From positions 1-10,272 of the forward strand of contig DJML01000029.1 in assembly GCA_002436505.1 (NCBI GenBank): DNA of 10,272 bases. The letters run 5' to 3'. Source of the stretch: Bacteroidetes bacterium UBA6491 (GTDB taxonomy: Bacteria; Bacteroidota; Bacteroidia; NS11-12g; UBA9320). Positions 1 through 6,918 of this stretch are shown piece by piece; within the stretch, counting starts at the first letter, position 1, and each line of letters begins with the position of its first letter. A model generated the notes under the pieces. The model was not told the DNA's origin. It ran no database searches and saw nothing but the letters and a program-made list of their open reading frames with translations. The position numbers and the translations under genes are program-made.

Positions 1-539
1 GCAGCAGGCTCTTCAGCAGCAGGTGCTTCAGCAACAGCATCTTCAGTAGCGGCATTTTCAGTTGCTACTTCTTCAGCCATTGGTGAAGACTTAGCAAGAA
101 TTGCTTTTTCACGTTCAGCTCTGATCGCAGCTTCTCTTTCAAGATCCTCTTTCTTTTTAATGGATTGAGATTCTGAAATTGAGTCACGTTTGTTCTGAAT
201 CTTAGATTCTTTTTCTCTTTCCCAGGCCATGAATTTCTCATTTGCCTGTTCTTCGGTCATAACCCCTTTGGTTACACCTTTTAGAAGGTGATTTTTGTAC
301 AAAACCCCTTTGTAGGATAAAATTGCTCGAACCGTATCTGAAGGTTGAGCACCTTTTCTTAACCAGTCGACTGAACGGTCGATGTCGAGGTTTATAGTAG
401 CCGGATCGGTATTAGGGTTGTACGAACCTACGCGATCAATAAATCTACCATCCCTCGGAGCACGACTATCCGCCACCACAATGTAGTAGAAAGGTTGCTT
501 TTTGCGACCTTGTCTCTGTAATCTTAATTTTACTGACAT
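1..539 (-). CDS. rpsP: 30S ribosomal protein S16 (bS16) with long Ala/Glu-rich C-terminal tail, partial
   Basis: This is a small-subunit ribosomal protein that binds 16S rRNA and helps assemble the 30S body. The ATG at 539-537 opens a frame that stays open for 179 codons and runs off the left edge, so the stop is not seen. Residues 1-85 are classic S16: MSVKLRLQRQGRKKQPFYYI at the start, then VVADSRAPRDGRFI, GSYNP and a DWLRKGAQPSDTV segment. Ordinary S16 proteins are about 80-90 residues. Here a charged, probably helical stretch (about 95-150, rich in Lys, Glu and Arg) and then an Ala/Glu/Pro-rich tail (from about 153) are added. Such extended S16 proteins are, to my knowledge, usual in Bacteroidota. 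The upstream region is A-rich with no clear Shine-Dalgarno, also normal there. In many bacteria rimM and trmD follow rpsP, but that side lies outside the window. Identity is secure; only the end is unknown. Confidence 0.96.
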   Translation of the reverse strand, partial: MSVKLRLQRQGRKKQPFYYIVVADSRAPRDGRFIDRVGSYNPNTDPATINLDIDRSVDWLRKGAQPSDTVRAILSYKGVLYKNHLLKGVTKGVMTEEQANEKFMAWEREKESKIQNKRDSISESQSIKKKEDLEREAAIRAEREKAILAKSSPMAEEVATENAATEDAVAEAPAAEEPA

Positions 540-557
540 TCTAAATTTTTATTTAAA

Positions 558-595
558 TCGTTGGGTCTCCAGGCCAACGAGGGCGCGAAGGTCGC
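558..595 (-). promoter_or_regulatory. Two-hairpin 5' leader of rpsP (candidate ribosomal-protein leader)
   Basis: In the untranslated stretch before rpsP, read on the minus strand, there is a short hairpin GCGA-CCT-TCGC (595-585). Three bases later comes a perfect 7-bp stem, TCGTTGG paired with CCAACGA (580-574 and 564-558), closing a 9-base loop. The second stem ends 18 bases before the rpsP ATG, so it lies within the probable 5' UTR. Ribosomal protein genes are often autoregulated through such leaders, and G/C-rich stems stand out in this AT-rich gap. A weak -7-like box, TACCTTTT (620-613), upstream would place both hairpins in the transcript. The structure is visible; the regulatory role is inferred. 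Confidence 0.4.
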
Positions 596-605
596 ATTTT
601 TTGAG

Positions 606-656
606 AAAATAAAAAAGGTAAACTAGAAATTTAAGCACGGAACGGAATTTTACCTT
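606..656 (-). terminator. Probable intrinsic terminator after clpS
   Basis: Nine bases past the clpS stop, read on the minus strand, a perfect 8-bp inverted repeat (AAGGTAAA at 656-649 and TTTACCTT at 622-615) is followed directly by TTTTATTTT. Outward wobble pairing can extend the stem to about 10 bp. The position, end of the plsY-clpS run and just before rpsP, fits a Rho-independent terminator. The weak points are the low GC content of the stem and the long 26-base loop. The 3' arm also overlaps a near-match to the Bacteroidota -7 box (TACCTTTT), so termination and rpsP initiation may share this DNA. Confidence 0.45.
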
Positions 657-664
657 CTATAAAA

Positions 665-955
665 CTATGTTTTTTCCAGAACAGCAGAGAGGTCCTGTCT
701 GCAAAGGGCGTCGCAAATTCCTTTTAATTCACTGCTGCTGCCGTGTTTAACAGCGCACTTGCCCTTATAATGTACGATCAATGAGCATTGTTCAGCCTGT
801 TCCGGGCTATGATCGCAATATTTTACCAAACAATCTATGACGTGGTCAAAGGTGTTGTATTCGTCATTGTAGAGCATGACACAATAACCGCTCAACAGAT
901 CCGTCACATTTTCTACGTCTGTTTCGTGTTTTGTATGTTCATGAAATCTAATCAC
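665..955 (-). CDS. clpS: ATP-dependent Clp protease adaptor protein ClpS
   Basis: ClpS is a small cytoplasmic adaptor that binds proteins with N-degron residues (Leu, Phe, Trp, Tyr) and delivers them to the ClpA or ClpC ATPase of the Clp protease. The 96-residue length is typical. After a variable acidic N-terminus the core begins at about residue 24. It has LYNDEYNTF (28-36; N30, D31 and E32 align with the substrate-amine-binding Asn-Asp-Asp of E. coli ClpS), then HVIDCL, and VHYKGKC (60-66 region; H61 aligns with the conserved pocket histidine). Phe36 stands where E. coli has the gatekeeper Met40. The start is GTG at 955-953: an in-frame TAA lies five codons upstream, and the first ATG (codon 27) would cut into the core. 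It lies 26 bases after plsY and is probably cotranscribed with it. Seven cysteines in 96 residues is a high count for a cytoplasmic protein. Confidence 0.93.
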   Translation of the reverse strand: MIRFHEHTKHETDVENVTDLLSGYCVMLYNDEYNTFDHVIDCLVKYCDHSPEQAEQCSLIVHYKGKCAVKHGSSSELKGICDALCRQDLSAVLEKT

Positions 956-981
956 GATAAATTGATTTTACTGATAGTATA

Positions 982-1620
982 CTAAGTGTACCTTTTAAAC
1001 AGTTTTGCTTTGTTCTCTTCTCCTCTGATCAGTTTCAGTATGTTTTTATGGTGTGTGACAATTACCATAATTGAAGCTGCCAGTCCAAATGCGATCAGGA
1101 GGGGTTCCTCTCTGTGAAAAAGGAAATATGCAGTAATAGGGAAAGAAAGAGTTGCCAGCATAGAACCAAGGGATACGTACCTTGTCAGTAATAGAATTGC
1201 AATGAAAATAATTGCGCAGGAAATAGCCAGGCGGTAATCAAGACCTATTACAAGGCCAAGTAAAGTAGCAATTCCTTTACCTCCTCTGAACTGAGCGAAG
1301 ATTGGAAATATGTGACCGATAACCGCACTGATACCGAACAACAACTTAAGGTTTACGATCAAAATATTTCCCCACTCGCCTTGCGGAACCATCACATATG
1401 CAAAGCTCACAGCGACAAGGCCTTTAACCATATCAATAGCTAAAACAGCGATTCCGGTTTTTACACCAAGAACCCTGAAAGTGTTTGTTGCTCCAGCATT
1501 TCCACTTCCGTGATCTCTGACATCAATTCCATGATATCTCCTCCCGATCCATACGGCACTTGGTATTGAACCAAGCAGGTAACTTAAAAAAGCGACTAGT
1601 AAGATCCAATGGATTTCCAT
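982..1620 (-). CDS. plsY: Acyl-phosphate:glycerol-3-phosphate acyltransferase PlsY
   Basis: PlsY is an integral membrane enzyme that transfers the acyl group of acyl-phosphate (made by PlsX) to position 1 of glycerol-3-phosphate, the first committed step of phospholipid synthesis. The 212 residues match the family's usual 200-220 and form several hydrophobic segments (about 3-25, 55-78, 84-108, 117-145, 150-168 and 174-188). The three conserved cytoplasmic motifs are present: SGNAGATN (39-46), GHIFPIF followed by FRGGKGIAT (102-119), and THHKNI (189-194) before a basic tail. The frame is open further upstream, but those residues look nothing like the family and overlap the end of the preceding gene. 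The ATG at 1620 gives the expected N-terminus MEIHWILLVAFLSYLLGSIP. It starts 19 bases after the frame-corrected end of the large exported protein. A TAACTTTG box just before the ATG may give it its own promoter. Confidence 0.95.
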   Translation of the reverse strand: MEIHWILLVAFLSYLLGSIPSAVWIGRRYHGIDVRDHGSGNAGATNTFRVLGVKTGIAVLAIDMVKGLVAVSFAYVMVPQGEWGNILIVNLKLLFGISAVIGHIFPIFAQFRGGKGIATLLGLVIGLDYRLAISCAIIFIAILLLTRYVSLGSMLATLSFPITAYFLFHREEPLLIAFGLAASIMVIVTHHKNILKLIRGEENKAKLFKRYT

Positions 1621-1625
1621 TGGCG

Positions 1626-1633
1626 CAAAGTTA
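1626..1633 (-). promoter_or_regulatory. Bacteroidota -7 promoter box before plsY
   Basis: Read on the minus strand, TAACTTTG is a perfect match to the TAnnTTTG -7 element used by the main sigma factor of Bacteroidota. It lies in the short gap between the corrected end of the large gene and the plsY ATG, five bases before the ATG, so transcripts would begin at or next to the start codon. No good TTG -33 element is visible 17-23 bases upstream (only ATG at the right distance), so the box may be chance or a weak promoter. Confidence 0.35.
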
Positions 1634-1639
1634 CAAATC

Positions 1640-1860
1640 TTATTGCATAGATTCCATTGCATCGAGGAAGTTGGTAGCACTTCTTGGCGATGCACGTCTG
1701 ATTATATATCCTTTCTGGTTGAATTTTGCCCCATTTTCCAGTATGGCATCATTGAACCCTTTATCGGTAGAATACACCATCAGGTTGCCACGGTAATATT
1801 CAAAAAAGAACCAGTCGTATTTTGATATTTCAAGATACAGGACGATGCGTGTACCTGACC
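1640..1860 (-). pseudogene. Frameshifted C-terminal continuation of the large exported protein (-1 frame)
   Basis: After Lys1392 of the large protein (codon at 1863-1861) the open frame goes on for only 26 residues that look unlike the rest, including VHASSC and NTTGSF. The -1 frame reads SGTRIVLYLEISKYDW and then an aromatic, beta-like stretch FFFEYYRGNLMVYS, a KGFNDAI segment, and YIIRRASPRSATNFLDAM, ending at TAA (1642-1640). That is 72 protein-like residues ending just before plsY, the expected gene spacing. Restoring one A to the AAAAA run (minus strand, 1865-1861) gives Lys-Arg-Ser-Gly across the join and a product of about 1465 residues. The run is one A short of the AAAAAA(A)G slippery sites of known bacterial -1 frameshifting, so a mutation or a base-call error is likelier than programmed recoding. 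Confidence 0.85.
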
Positions 1861-4800
1861 TTTTTCGTTCATAAGTAACCTGCTCTTAAATTCCTGGTTC
1901 ACCTGTTCACCATTCACAGAAGCTAACTGGACAGGAGAATACGAAACAAATCCCTGTTGAGGCCATGAGTAATAGAATTTCATGTCGGTGAAAAGAAGGT
2001 TTTGCTTAAAACTTGATGGCAGCACGATCTCTCCTGAACTCATTAGTTCTTCTCTGGTCTTTTTAAAGTCCTTAGCATCAAGAAACTCTGCAAGAGCAGA
2101 TTTTACGAAATCGTTATCAGCCCCTGCACTAATGTTTCCGCTGTTTGCTTTAATAACTTCAAGCAGCTGATCATAACATTCTTTGGGCAGACTCATGTTA
2201 AGCCCCATCAATGTTTCTACCAGGAAGGTTGTATCGTCTTCATGCTTTGATATCTTGCCGGCGGTAACCGCTTTAAAACTTTCATGAAGATCCAGCCCAA
2301 GATCGATCTTACCATATGATTCGATCATTCTTGAATCCTCGTTCAATGACATATAACTGCCATCATAGGTGCCATTGAACAGACGGTCGCTGTCACCGCA
2401 AAAGAAAGTATTTAACGATTCATCATAGAAAAGGACCCCTGTATCGATCATCAGGTCAAGGTCGGTATACGTGCTTTTGTAGTTAATGAACGAAGGGTAA
2501 ACATTTATCGAGTCGTTTCTTGAAATACTCATGGCAACTGCCAGTTTCTTTCTATCCTTGTCTATTGGGTTAGATGCATCCAGTATAACATCATTTGGGA
2601 TTGGTCGATCGACAAATTTGAACCAGACACTTGGATATGCTGAGAACGTATGCAATGGTTTGGCAAAGCCAATGAATTTCAGGAATTCTTCTGAGCTCAA
2701 CAGTTCTACCTTGCCGTAATAGGCGATCTTGGGAGATACCGTAAATTCAGCAGTATCTGCAATGTAACCTTCGGCAAGTACCGTTGTATCCCTGTTCACG
2801 ACCAGTCTGTCAAAGAATAATTCCTGTCCGGTCTTGTGTTTGTCCTTGTAAATGTATTTACCGGTTCCTGCTATGTTGTATTTGCCATGCACAGTAATGC
2901 TGCATTCGTACAATTCATGGTATTTATTATCCCTGGAAGCAAGAAAACGAGCATTCTCGAAAGGTAGGATCTTTGCATCCTGTTCAATGACAACTTTTCC
3001 CTGATCAGGGAACAATCTTGAATCTGCGATGTCGATGAAAGGTACTTCTTCAGCATAGATCGTAAGTTCTTTCATGTTGAACAAGGCATTCGGACACTGG
3101 AACGACAACCCATGCTGTTCTGGTTTCCGGCTTACAAAATAGGATTGTTCAGGTGTCAATCGATCCGTAGCGAAAAGTTCGATCGTTTCTTTGGTAATAT
3201 CCCAGTGGTAATTATCCAGGCTCGCGGCAAACTTATTCAGAGGAAACTCAGTCAGGTTTCCGATGACGTTTGTTGTCATGTCCACGATCTGATTGTCGAA
3301 ATCGAGATGCGCCTTCACGTTATTTGAAGCAAATGAGATGATCTCCTGGTGAAGGTCACCAATAGTTACACTTGCTGTATCCGCTTCGGCGTAGTTGGGA
3401 CCAAACCGGACATGTTTGGAAACCATCCGTGCATTTGCGAAATCCAATTTGCCACCACCGGTAAGCTTCATAGGTGTATGTACTAAATTCCCTGTAAATG
3501 TTTGACCTTCACGAAAAACATCGACCGAATGTCCCTGCGTATTGATCATCATGGAATCAGATTTAGGTTTCCAGTGAGTGGTTACATTGAGCGCAGTCAG
3601 ATTTGGGTAGAGCTCATTTTCGTTTATGGTATAGGATTGCACTTCAGCATTCAGTGAATCAGGCATCATTACCATATTGTTCGAAGTTATTGTAGCACCT
3701 TCATACTCAATTTCTCCCTTACTGTAAAATCCTTCCTCACTGATGCTTATGTCAATATTCCCATGGCCTTTACCCCCGTACATCTCATATCCCCCTGGTG
3801 GGTTGGCTCGCTGAAATCCAAGTGAATAATCTTTCATGATATACGCTTCGTATCTGAACTCAGGCAGAATCCCACCGGAGATAAATGTTCCCGGGAACTT
3901 TAGACCTTCAATGGTAAAATTGTCAATGTTCTTAATAGTAAAGGGGTCCACTTCAAAACGGAATATGTCTTTAACGTAAGCCCCGTTGTGAATACTCTTT
4001 TTATCATAGGCAATTGCACAATATCCCTTGCTTTCAAAGATCGGGTAGTCAGGATGGTCTTCCAGCCCTGACTTATTGTTTGGTTTGTCGATATACAAAG
4101 TTCCGTGCAGGTCCCTTAATACAGATTTGATCGGTATCAGATACATCTGATTTATCGTATCTGGATAATAAAGCTTCATGGAGTCAATCTGCGGCGAGGT
4201 CACATAAAATTTATTGTAGTCAAAGTCAAATGACTTGCCGAAGAAATCAAAACGTCCTGCGGTGATCTTGCCTCCGAATAACATTCTTCTGTCGTTCTTT
4301 AAGGTGATCTGCTGGTCGTACGGATATACGATTACATTTTGAGAATCACTGAATCGGAATACACGTACACCTTCTATTTTAAGGTCATAGTTTACAAGAT
4401 TCAGAATGGCGTTGGGCCTTGCTGCAATGACAGAGTTGAAATGGATCACATCATAGTCGGCAATTTTGAAGTGATTTTTAACATAGTTGAAGAGTTTCTC
4501 CTTGACCCTGATCAATCCTGATTCATCATCGAAATATATAAAGCCTTGATCTGCAAGCATGTACATTTGCTGAAGAAGGTTTTCCACTGTGCTCCCGATG
4601 CCAATGGCATAATCTTCAATGTAAAACTCTTTGCTACGATGTGCAATACAGTATTGCTGGATCTTGGTTAACGGGTTATAGCTCATCATCCCCATTCGGA
4701 CGCGCTCATATTCAAATTCTCTGAAGTAATTTTTAGAGGCGAATTGTGCTTTGCTCTCGCCCTGAAGCATTGCAAAGTTTATCACCGGTTTATCAAGCTC

Positions 4801-6036
4801 CCAAACGATCTGATCCACTTTGATCTCAATGTTATGATCAGAATCAAAGAATGGGGATTTTTGAATACCTTCATCGCCTCTCAACAGGTAAAGCGTATTG
4901 TCTTTTACGCGAAAGGTGAAATCCAGCATAGGATGGTAGATCTCGCCGCTGTCAGTAAAGATCGTAACTTCTGTTTCAGCAGCTCTTACACTGGTGGTGT
5001 CGATGCTAAAACCTTTTGAAAGTGCTTCGATGACCAGTTTATCTTCATAATAAAACTCAAAAACAGCTGGAATATCTTTGGTCCCTGTTCCGAGGATCTT
5101 ATTTCCATGAAGTTCAAACCCGCCTTTGTATTTTACTTGCCCTTCATTGAAAGTGCCCAGGGTAAGGTCCGATCTGAAAGATTGAAATTGCGGATACCTT
5201 GCATCTAAAAAATCCTTTCTGTTGCCGTCAATTCTTCCGCTGGTCACCCTGTCGATCAGTTTTCCTTCCAATGTGCCCTCAAGGATACCGGCATACTGGA
5301 AACGCACCGTGTCGATCATAACCTCGCCTTTGGATAGGTCGATCTTGTATCTGTCAAACTCAGCGAATACATCTGCCGATGACAGACCAACTCTTTCCCA
5401 GTTTATTCGTCCTTTTTCACCTGTCCATGTATTGGCGTTGAGATCAAAGACCCCGGAAGTTGCGTTTATAATAATATAATCATCCTGCCCTTTACATTTG
5501 AGGGTAATGTTCTGCATGGATACGGTGATGTTCTCTTTATCATAATTGAACTGATAGTCTTCGGTTTCGTAGATCCATGTCTTGGAATCGTCCTTATAAA
5601 GCGCTGATTCACTGAACATCAAATACGATACTTTCATGAAATGCAGGTATGACTCCCGGTTGGTCCTCACCAACTTACGTGCCTGTTGCACCCAGTTATC
5701 GAATTTGATATTGGCGATGGAAGAATCTTTCCCTGCGACGAGGGTTTTCATGAAAAGGTTAAAGTCAGGTTCGATCTTAAATTCTTTTAGAAGCATGTCT
5801 TCGCTAATTTTCATGATAGCGGCTTGCTGAGCTTCAGAATAGACCCCTAATTTCCATTTCTCAGCAAATGCATCGTAACTTGAATTTACATGAGCTACAT
5901 TTACTTTTTTAACATGGGCGCCCAATTCTTCAATGAACGTTTCGGGCATACGCGAGAATCCTCGGGTTTGCGCCCAGGATGTGGACGAGAATAAGCAAAT
6001 AATCAGCGTAAGTAAATAGCCTGTTCTTCTTTTCAT
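1780..6036 (-). CDS. Very large exported beta-rich protein of unknown function (C-terminus frameshifted)
   Basis: I do not recognise this family. The ATG at 6036 overlaps the prmA stop as ATGA, which suggests translational coupling. Residues 1-22 form a signal peptide: MKRR, a hydrophobic core LLTLIICLF, then a SWA-Q cleavage site. Residues 30-150 look helical. From about 150 almost everything is short alternating strands, with recurring Gly-x-Gly-x-hydrophobic turns (FELHGNKILGTG near 310, GGKITAGRFDFFGKSFDFDY near 588, TGGGKLDFANARMVSKHVRF near 860). That pattern resembles long beta-solenoid or beta-groove envelope proteins, but this is only an analogy. A helical insert at about 452-525 interrupts it. 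There are no catalytic motifs, no lipobox, no T9SS tail and no C-terminal beta-barrel signature that I can see. A periplasmic or envelope location is inferred. The last 26 residues (1393-1418) are out of frame, and the true end is probably at 1640. Otherwise the frame is intact. Confidence 0.88.
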   Translation of the reverse strand: MKRRTGYLLTLIICLFSSTSWAQTRGFSRMPETFIEELGAHVKKVNVAHVNSSYDAFAEKWKLGVYSEAQQAAIMKISEDMLLKEFKIEPDFNLFMKTLVAGKDSSIANIKFDNWVQQARKLVRTNRESYLHFMKVSYLMFSESALYKDDSKTWIYETEDYQFNYDKENITVSMQNITLKCKGQDDYIIINATSGVFDLNANTWTGEKGRINWERVGLSSADVFAEFDRYKIDLSKGEVMIDTVRFQYAGILEGTLEGKLIDRVTSGRIDGNRKDFLDARYPQFQSFRSDLTLGTFNEGQVKYKGGFELHGNKILGTGTKDIPAVFEFYYEDKLVIEALSKGFSIDTTSVRAAETEVTIFTDSGEIYHPMLDFTFRVKDNTLYLLRGDEGIQKSPFFDSDHNIEIKVDQIVWELDKPVINFAMLQGESKAQFASKNYFREFEYERVRMGMMSYNPLTKIQQYCIAHRSKEFYIEDYAIGIGSTVENLLQQMYMLADQGFIYFDDESGLIRVKEKLFNYVKNHFKIADYDVIHFNSVIAARPNAILNLVNYDLKIEGVRVFRFSDSQNVIVYPYDQQITLKNDRRMLFGGKITAGRFDFFGKSFDFDYNKFYVTSPQIDSMKLYYPDTINQMYLIPIKSVLRDLHGTLYIDKPNNKSGLEDHPDYPIFESKGYCAIAYDKKSIHNGAYVKDIFRFEVDPFTIKNIDNFTIEGLKFPGTFISGGILPEFRYEAYIMKDYSLGFQRANPPGGYEMYGGKGHGNIDISISEEGFYSKGEIEYEGATITSNNMVMMPDSLNAEVQSYTINENELYPNLTALNVTTHWKPKSDSMMINTQGHSVDVFREGQTFTGNLVHTPMKLTGGGKLDFANARMVSKHVRFGPNYAEADTASVTIGDLHQEIISFASNNVKAHLDFDNQIVDMTTNVIGNLTEFPLNKFAASLDNYHWDITKETIELFATDRLTPEQSYFVSRKPEQHGLSFQCPNALFNMKELTIYAEEVPFIDIADSRLFPDQGKVVIEQDAKILPFENARFLASRDNKYHELYECSITVHGKYNIAGTGKYIYKDKHKTGQELFFDRLVVNRDTTVLAEGYIADTAEFTVSPKIAYYGKVELLSSEEFLKFIGFAKPLHTFSAYPSVWFKFVDRPIPNDVILDASNPIDKDRKKLAVAMSISRNDSINVYPSFINYKSTYTDLDLMIDTGVLFYDESLNTFFCGDSDRLFNGTYDGSYMSLNEDSRMIESYGKIDLGLDLHESFKAVTAGKISKHEDDTTFLVETLMGLNMSLPKECYDQLLEVIKANSGNISAGADNDFVKSALAEFLDAKDFKKTREELMSSGEIVLPSSFKQNLLFTDMKFYYSWPQQGFVSYSPVQLASVNGEQVNQEFKSRLLMNEKGQVHASSCILKYQNTTGSFLNITVAT
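4453..4683 (-). other. Helical, winged-helix-like insert in the large exported protein
   Basis: This encodes residues about 452-528 of the large protein. Unlike the beta-rich surroundings, it reads as two or three helices (PLTKIQQYCIAHRSKE, then TVENLLQQMYMLADQG) followed by a beta-hairpin (FIYFDDESGLIRV) and another helix (KEKLFNYVKN). Helix-helix-hairpin order is the layout of a winged-helix fold. DNA binding is not expected in an exported protein, so a structural or protein-binding module is likelier. The boundary estimate is by eye and the fold is inferred. Confidence 0.35.
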
Positions 6037-6857
6037 CTTTTTCTAAGTTTGAGGCATTGCCATTTATTTTTATCCATATGATCTTCCAGCAGCAGATCGC
6101 TGTCTAACGCTGCCTGTACCATTTCATCACGGTCAAAATCAAGAAACCCACTAATAATGACATAACCTCCTTCTACAACATGGGCAGACAGTTGAGGCAG
6201 AAGAGACTTGTTGATGTTTTTAGTGATGTTAGAAAGCGCAACATCAAAAACGCCATCAATGGCTTCAACTCCTCCATGTATACATTCAACGCTTGATGCG
6301 CGATTATATTTCGTGTTCTCCGATGCGTTTTCAACAGAGTTGATATCATTATCGATTGCTGTGACGGAATTAGCACCGAATTTATCTGCAAGGATCGCAA
6401 GGACGCCTGTGCCGCATCCCATATCCAGCACTTTTTTATCAGTGAACTCAGTTGTAAACATCATTCGAAGCATCAGTTCTGTTGTCTCATGATGACCTGT
6501 GCCAAAGGACATCTTAGGATCGATGACGATCTCATATTTGAAATCTTTTTCGGCAGGATGAAAGGAGGCTCTTACTGCAAGCGCATTGTCGATATAGAAC
6601 GGTTTGAAATTAGCTTCCCATTCCTCGTTCCAGTTCTTATCCTCAATGATGCTTTGTGAATAGCTGTTTTCCATTCCGTACTTTGACAACATATTGTAGA
6701 GATCTTTTTCTACAAAAACATCTGAAGATATATACGCATTTAAGCGGTCACCTTCGTCCCAAATGCCATCAAATTGAAGAAGATCCAGTTCAGCTGATAT
6801 GACCTCTTTTAGTTCATCTGTGCATATGACCGTGATCTGAATAGACGAGTTGCTCAT
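6033..6857 (-). CDS. prmA: Ribosomal protein L11 methyltransferase PrmA
   Basis: PrmA uses S-adenosylmethionine to methylate amino groups of ribosomal protein L11 in the cytoplasm. The 274-residue product has the usual two parts. A small N-terminal substrate-recognition domain (about 1-65) is followed by a linker with NWNEEWE (75-81) and FKPF. The class I methyltransferase domain then carries IDPKMSFGTGHHETT (112-126), the SAM-binding motif I LDMGCGTG (144-151), and the acidic residue of motif II in AIDND (167-171, D169). The active-site-region motif is LSNITKN (208-214) where many homologues have ANI-x-RN. The ATG at 6857 is preferred; a TTG three codons upstream is possible but adds nothing conserved. 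It ends inside the start of the large exported gene (ATGA overlap, 6033-6036). Upstream, 61 bases separate it from the T9SS gene, with no convincing terminator and only a degenerate TTTATTTG -7-like box, so readthrough from that gene is possible. Confidence 0.96.
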   Translation of the reverse strand: MSNSSIQITVICTDELKEVISAELDLLQFDGIWDEGDRLNAYISSDVFVEKDLYNMLSKYGMENSYSQSIIEDKNWNEEWEANFKPFYIDNALAVRASFHPAEKDFKYEIVIDPKMSFGTGHHETTELMLRMMFTTEFTDKKVLDMGCGTGVLAILADKFGANSVTAIDNDINSVENASENTKYNRASSVECIHGGVEAIDGVFDVALSNITKNINKSLLPQLSAHVVEGGYVIISGFLDFDRDEMVQAALDSDLLLEDHMDKNKWQCLKLRKR

Positions 6858-6918
6858 GAGTGGCAATAATACAACTCAGACAAATAAACTCTGTAAAATT
6901 TTATCCCCGTTCCGTGGC

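Noticed and set aside
585..602. GCGA-AGG-TCGC followed by TTTTTT on the plus strand, like a terminator
   Set aside because: No plus-strand gene lies upstream; the hairpin makes more sense as part of the rpsP leader on the minus strand.
1621..1695. 25-residue upstream extension of plsY
   Set aside because: It does not resemble PlsY and covers the -1 frame end of the preceding gene; the ATG at 1620 gives the family's normal N-terminus.
1802..1807. Six-base homopolymer as the frameshift site instead
   Set aside because: The stretch between 1860 and 1808 is already far more protein-like in the -1 frame than in the 0 frame, which puts the switch at 1861-1865.
1861..1865. Programmed -1 ribosomal frameshift at AAAAA
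   Set aside because: The site reads GAA AAA G, so only the A-site codon re-pairs after slipping. I see no clear stimulatory hairpin, and the gain from recoding is unclear. A one-base deletion or error is simpler.
6864..6866. TTG start for prmA three codons upstream of the ATG
   Set aside because: An ATG follows immediately, and the added Met-Pro-Leu is not supported by any family feature.
6894..6903. TAAAATTTTA palindrome between the T9SS gene and prmA
   Set aside because: A 10-bp all-AT palindrome is expected by chance in such DNA, and no other operator-like feature accompanies it.
6908..6917. CCGTTCCGTG shared with the minus strand near 637-646
   Set aside because: A single 10-base match with unrelated flanks and opposite contexts is most likely coincidence.
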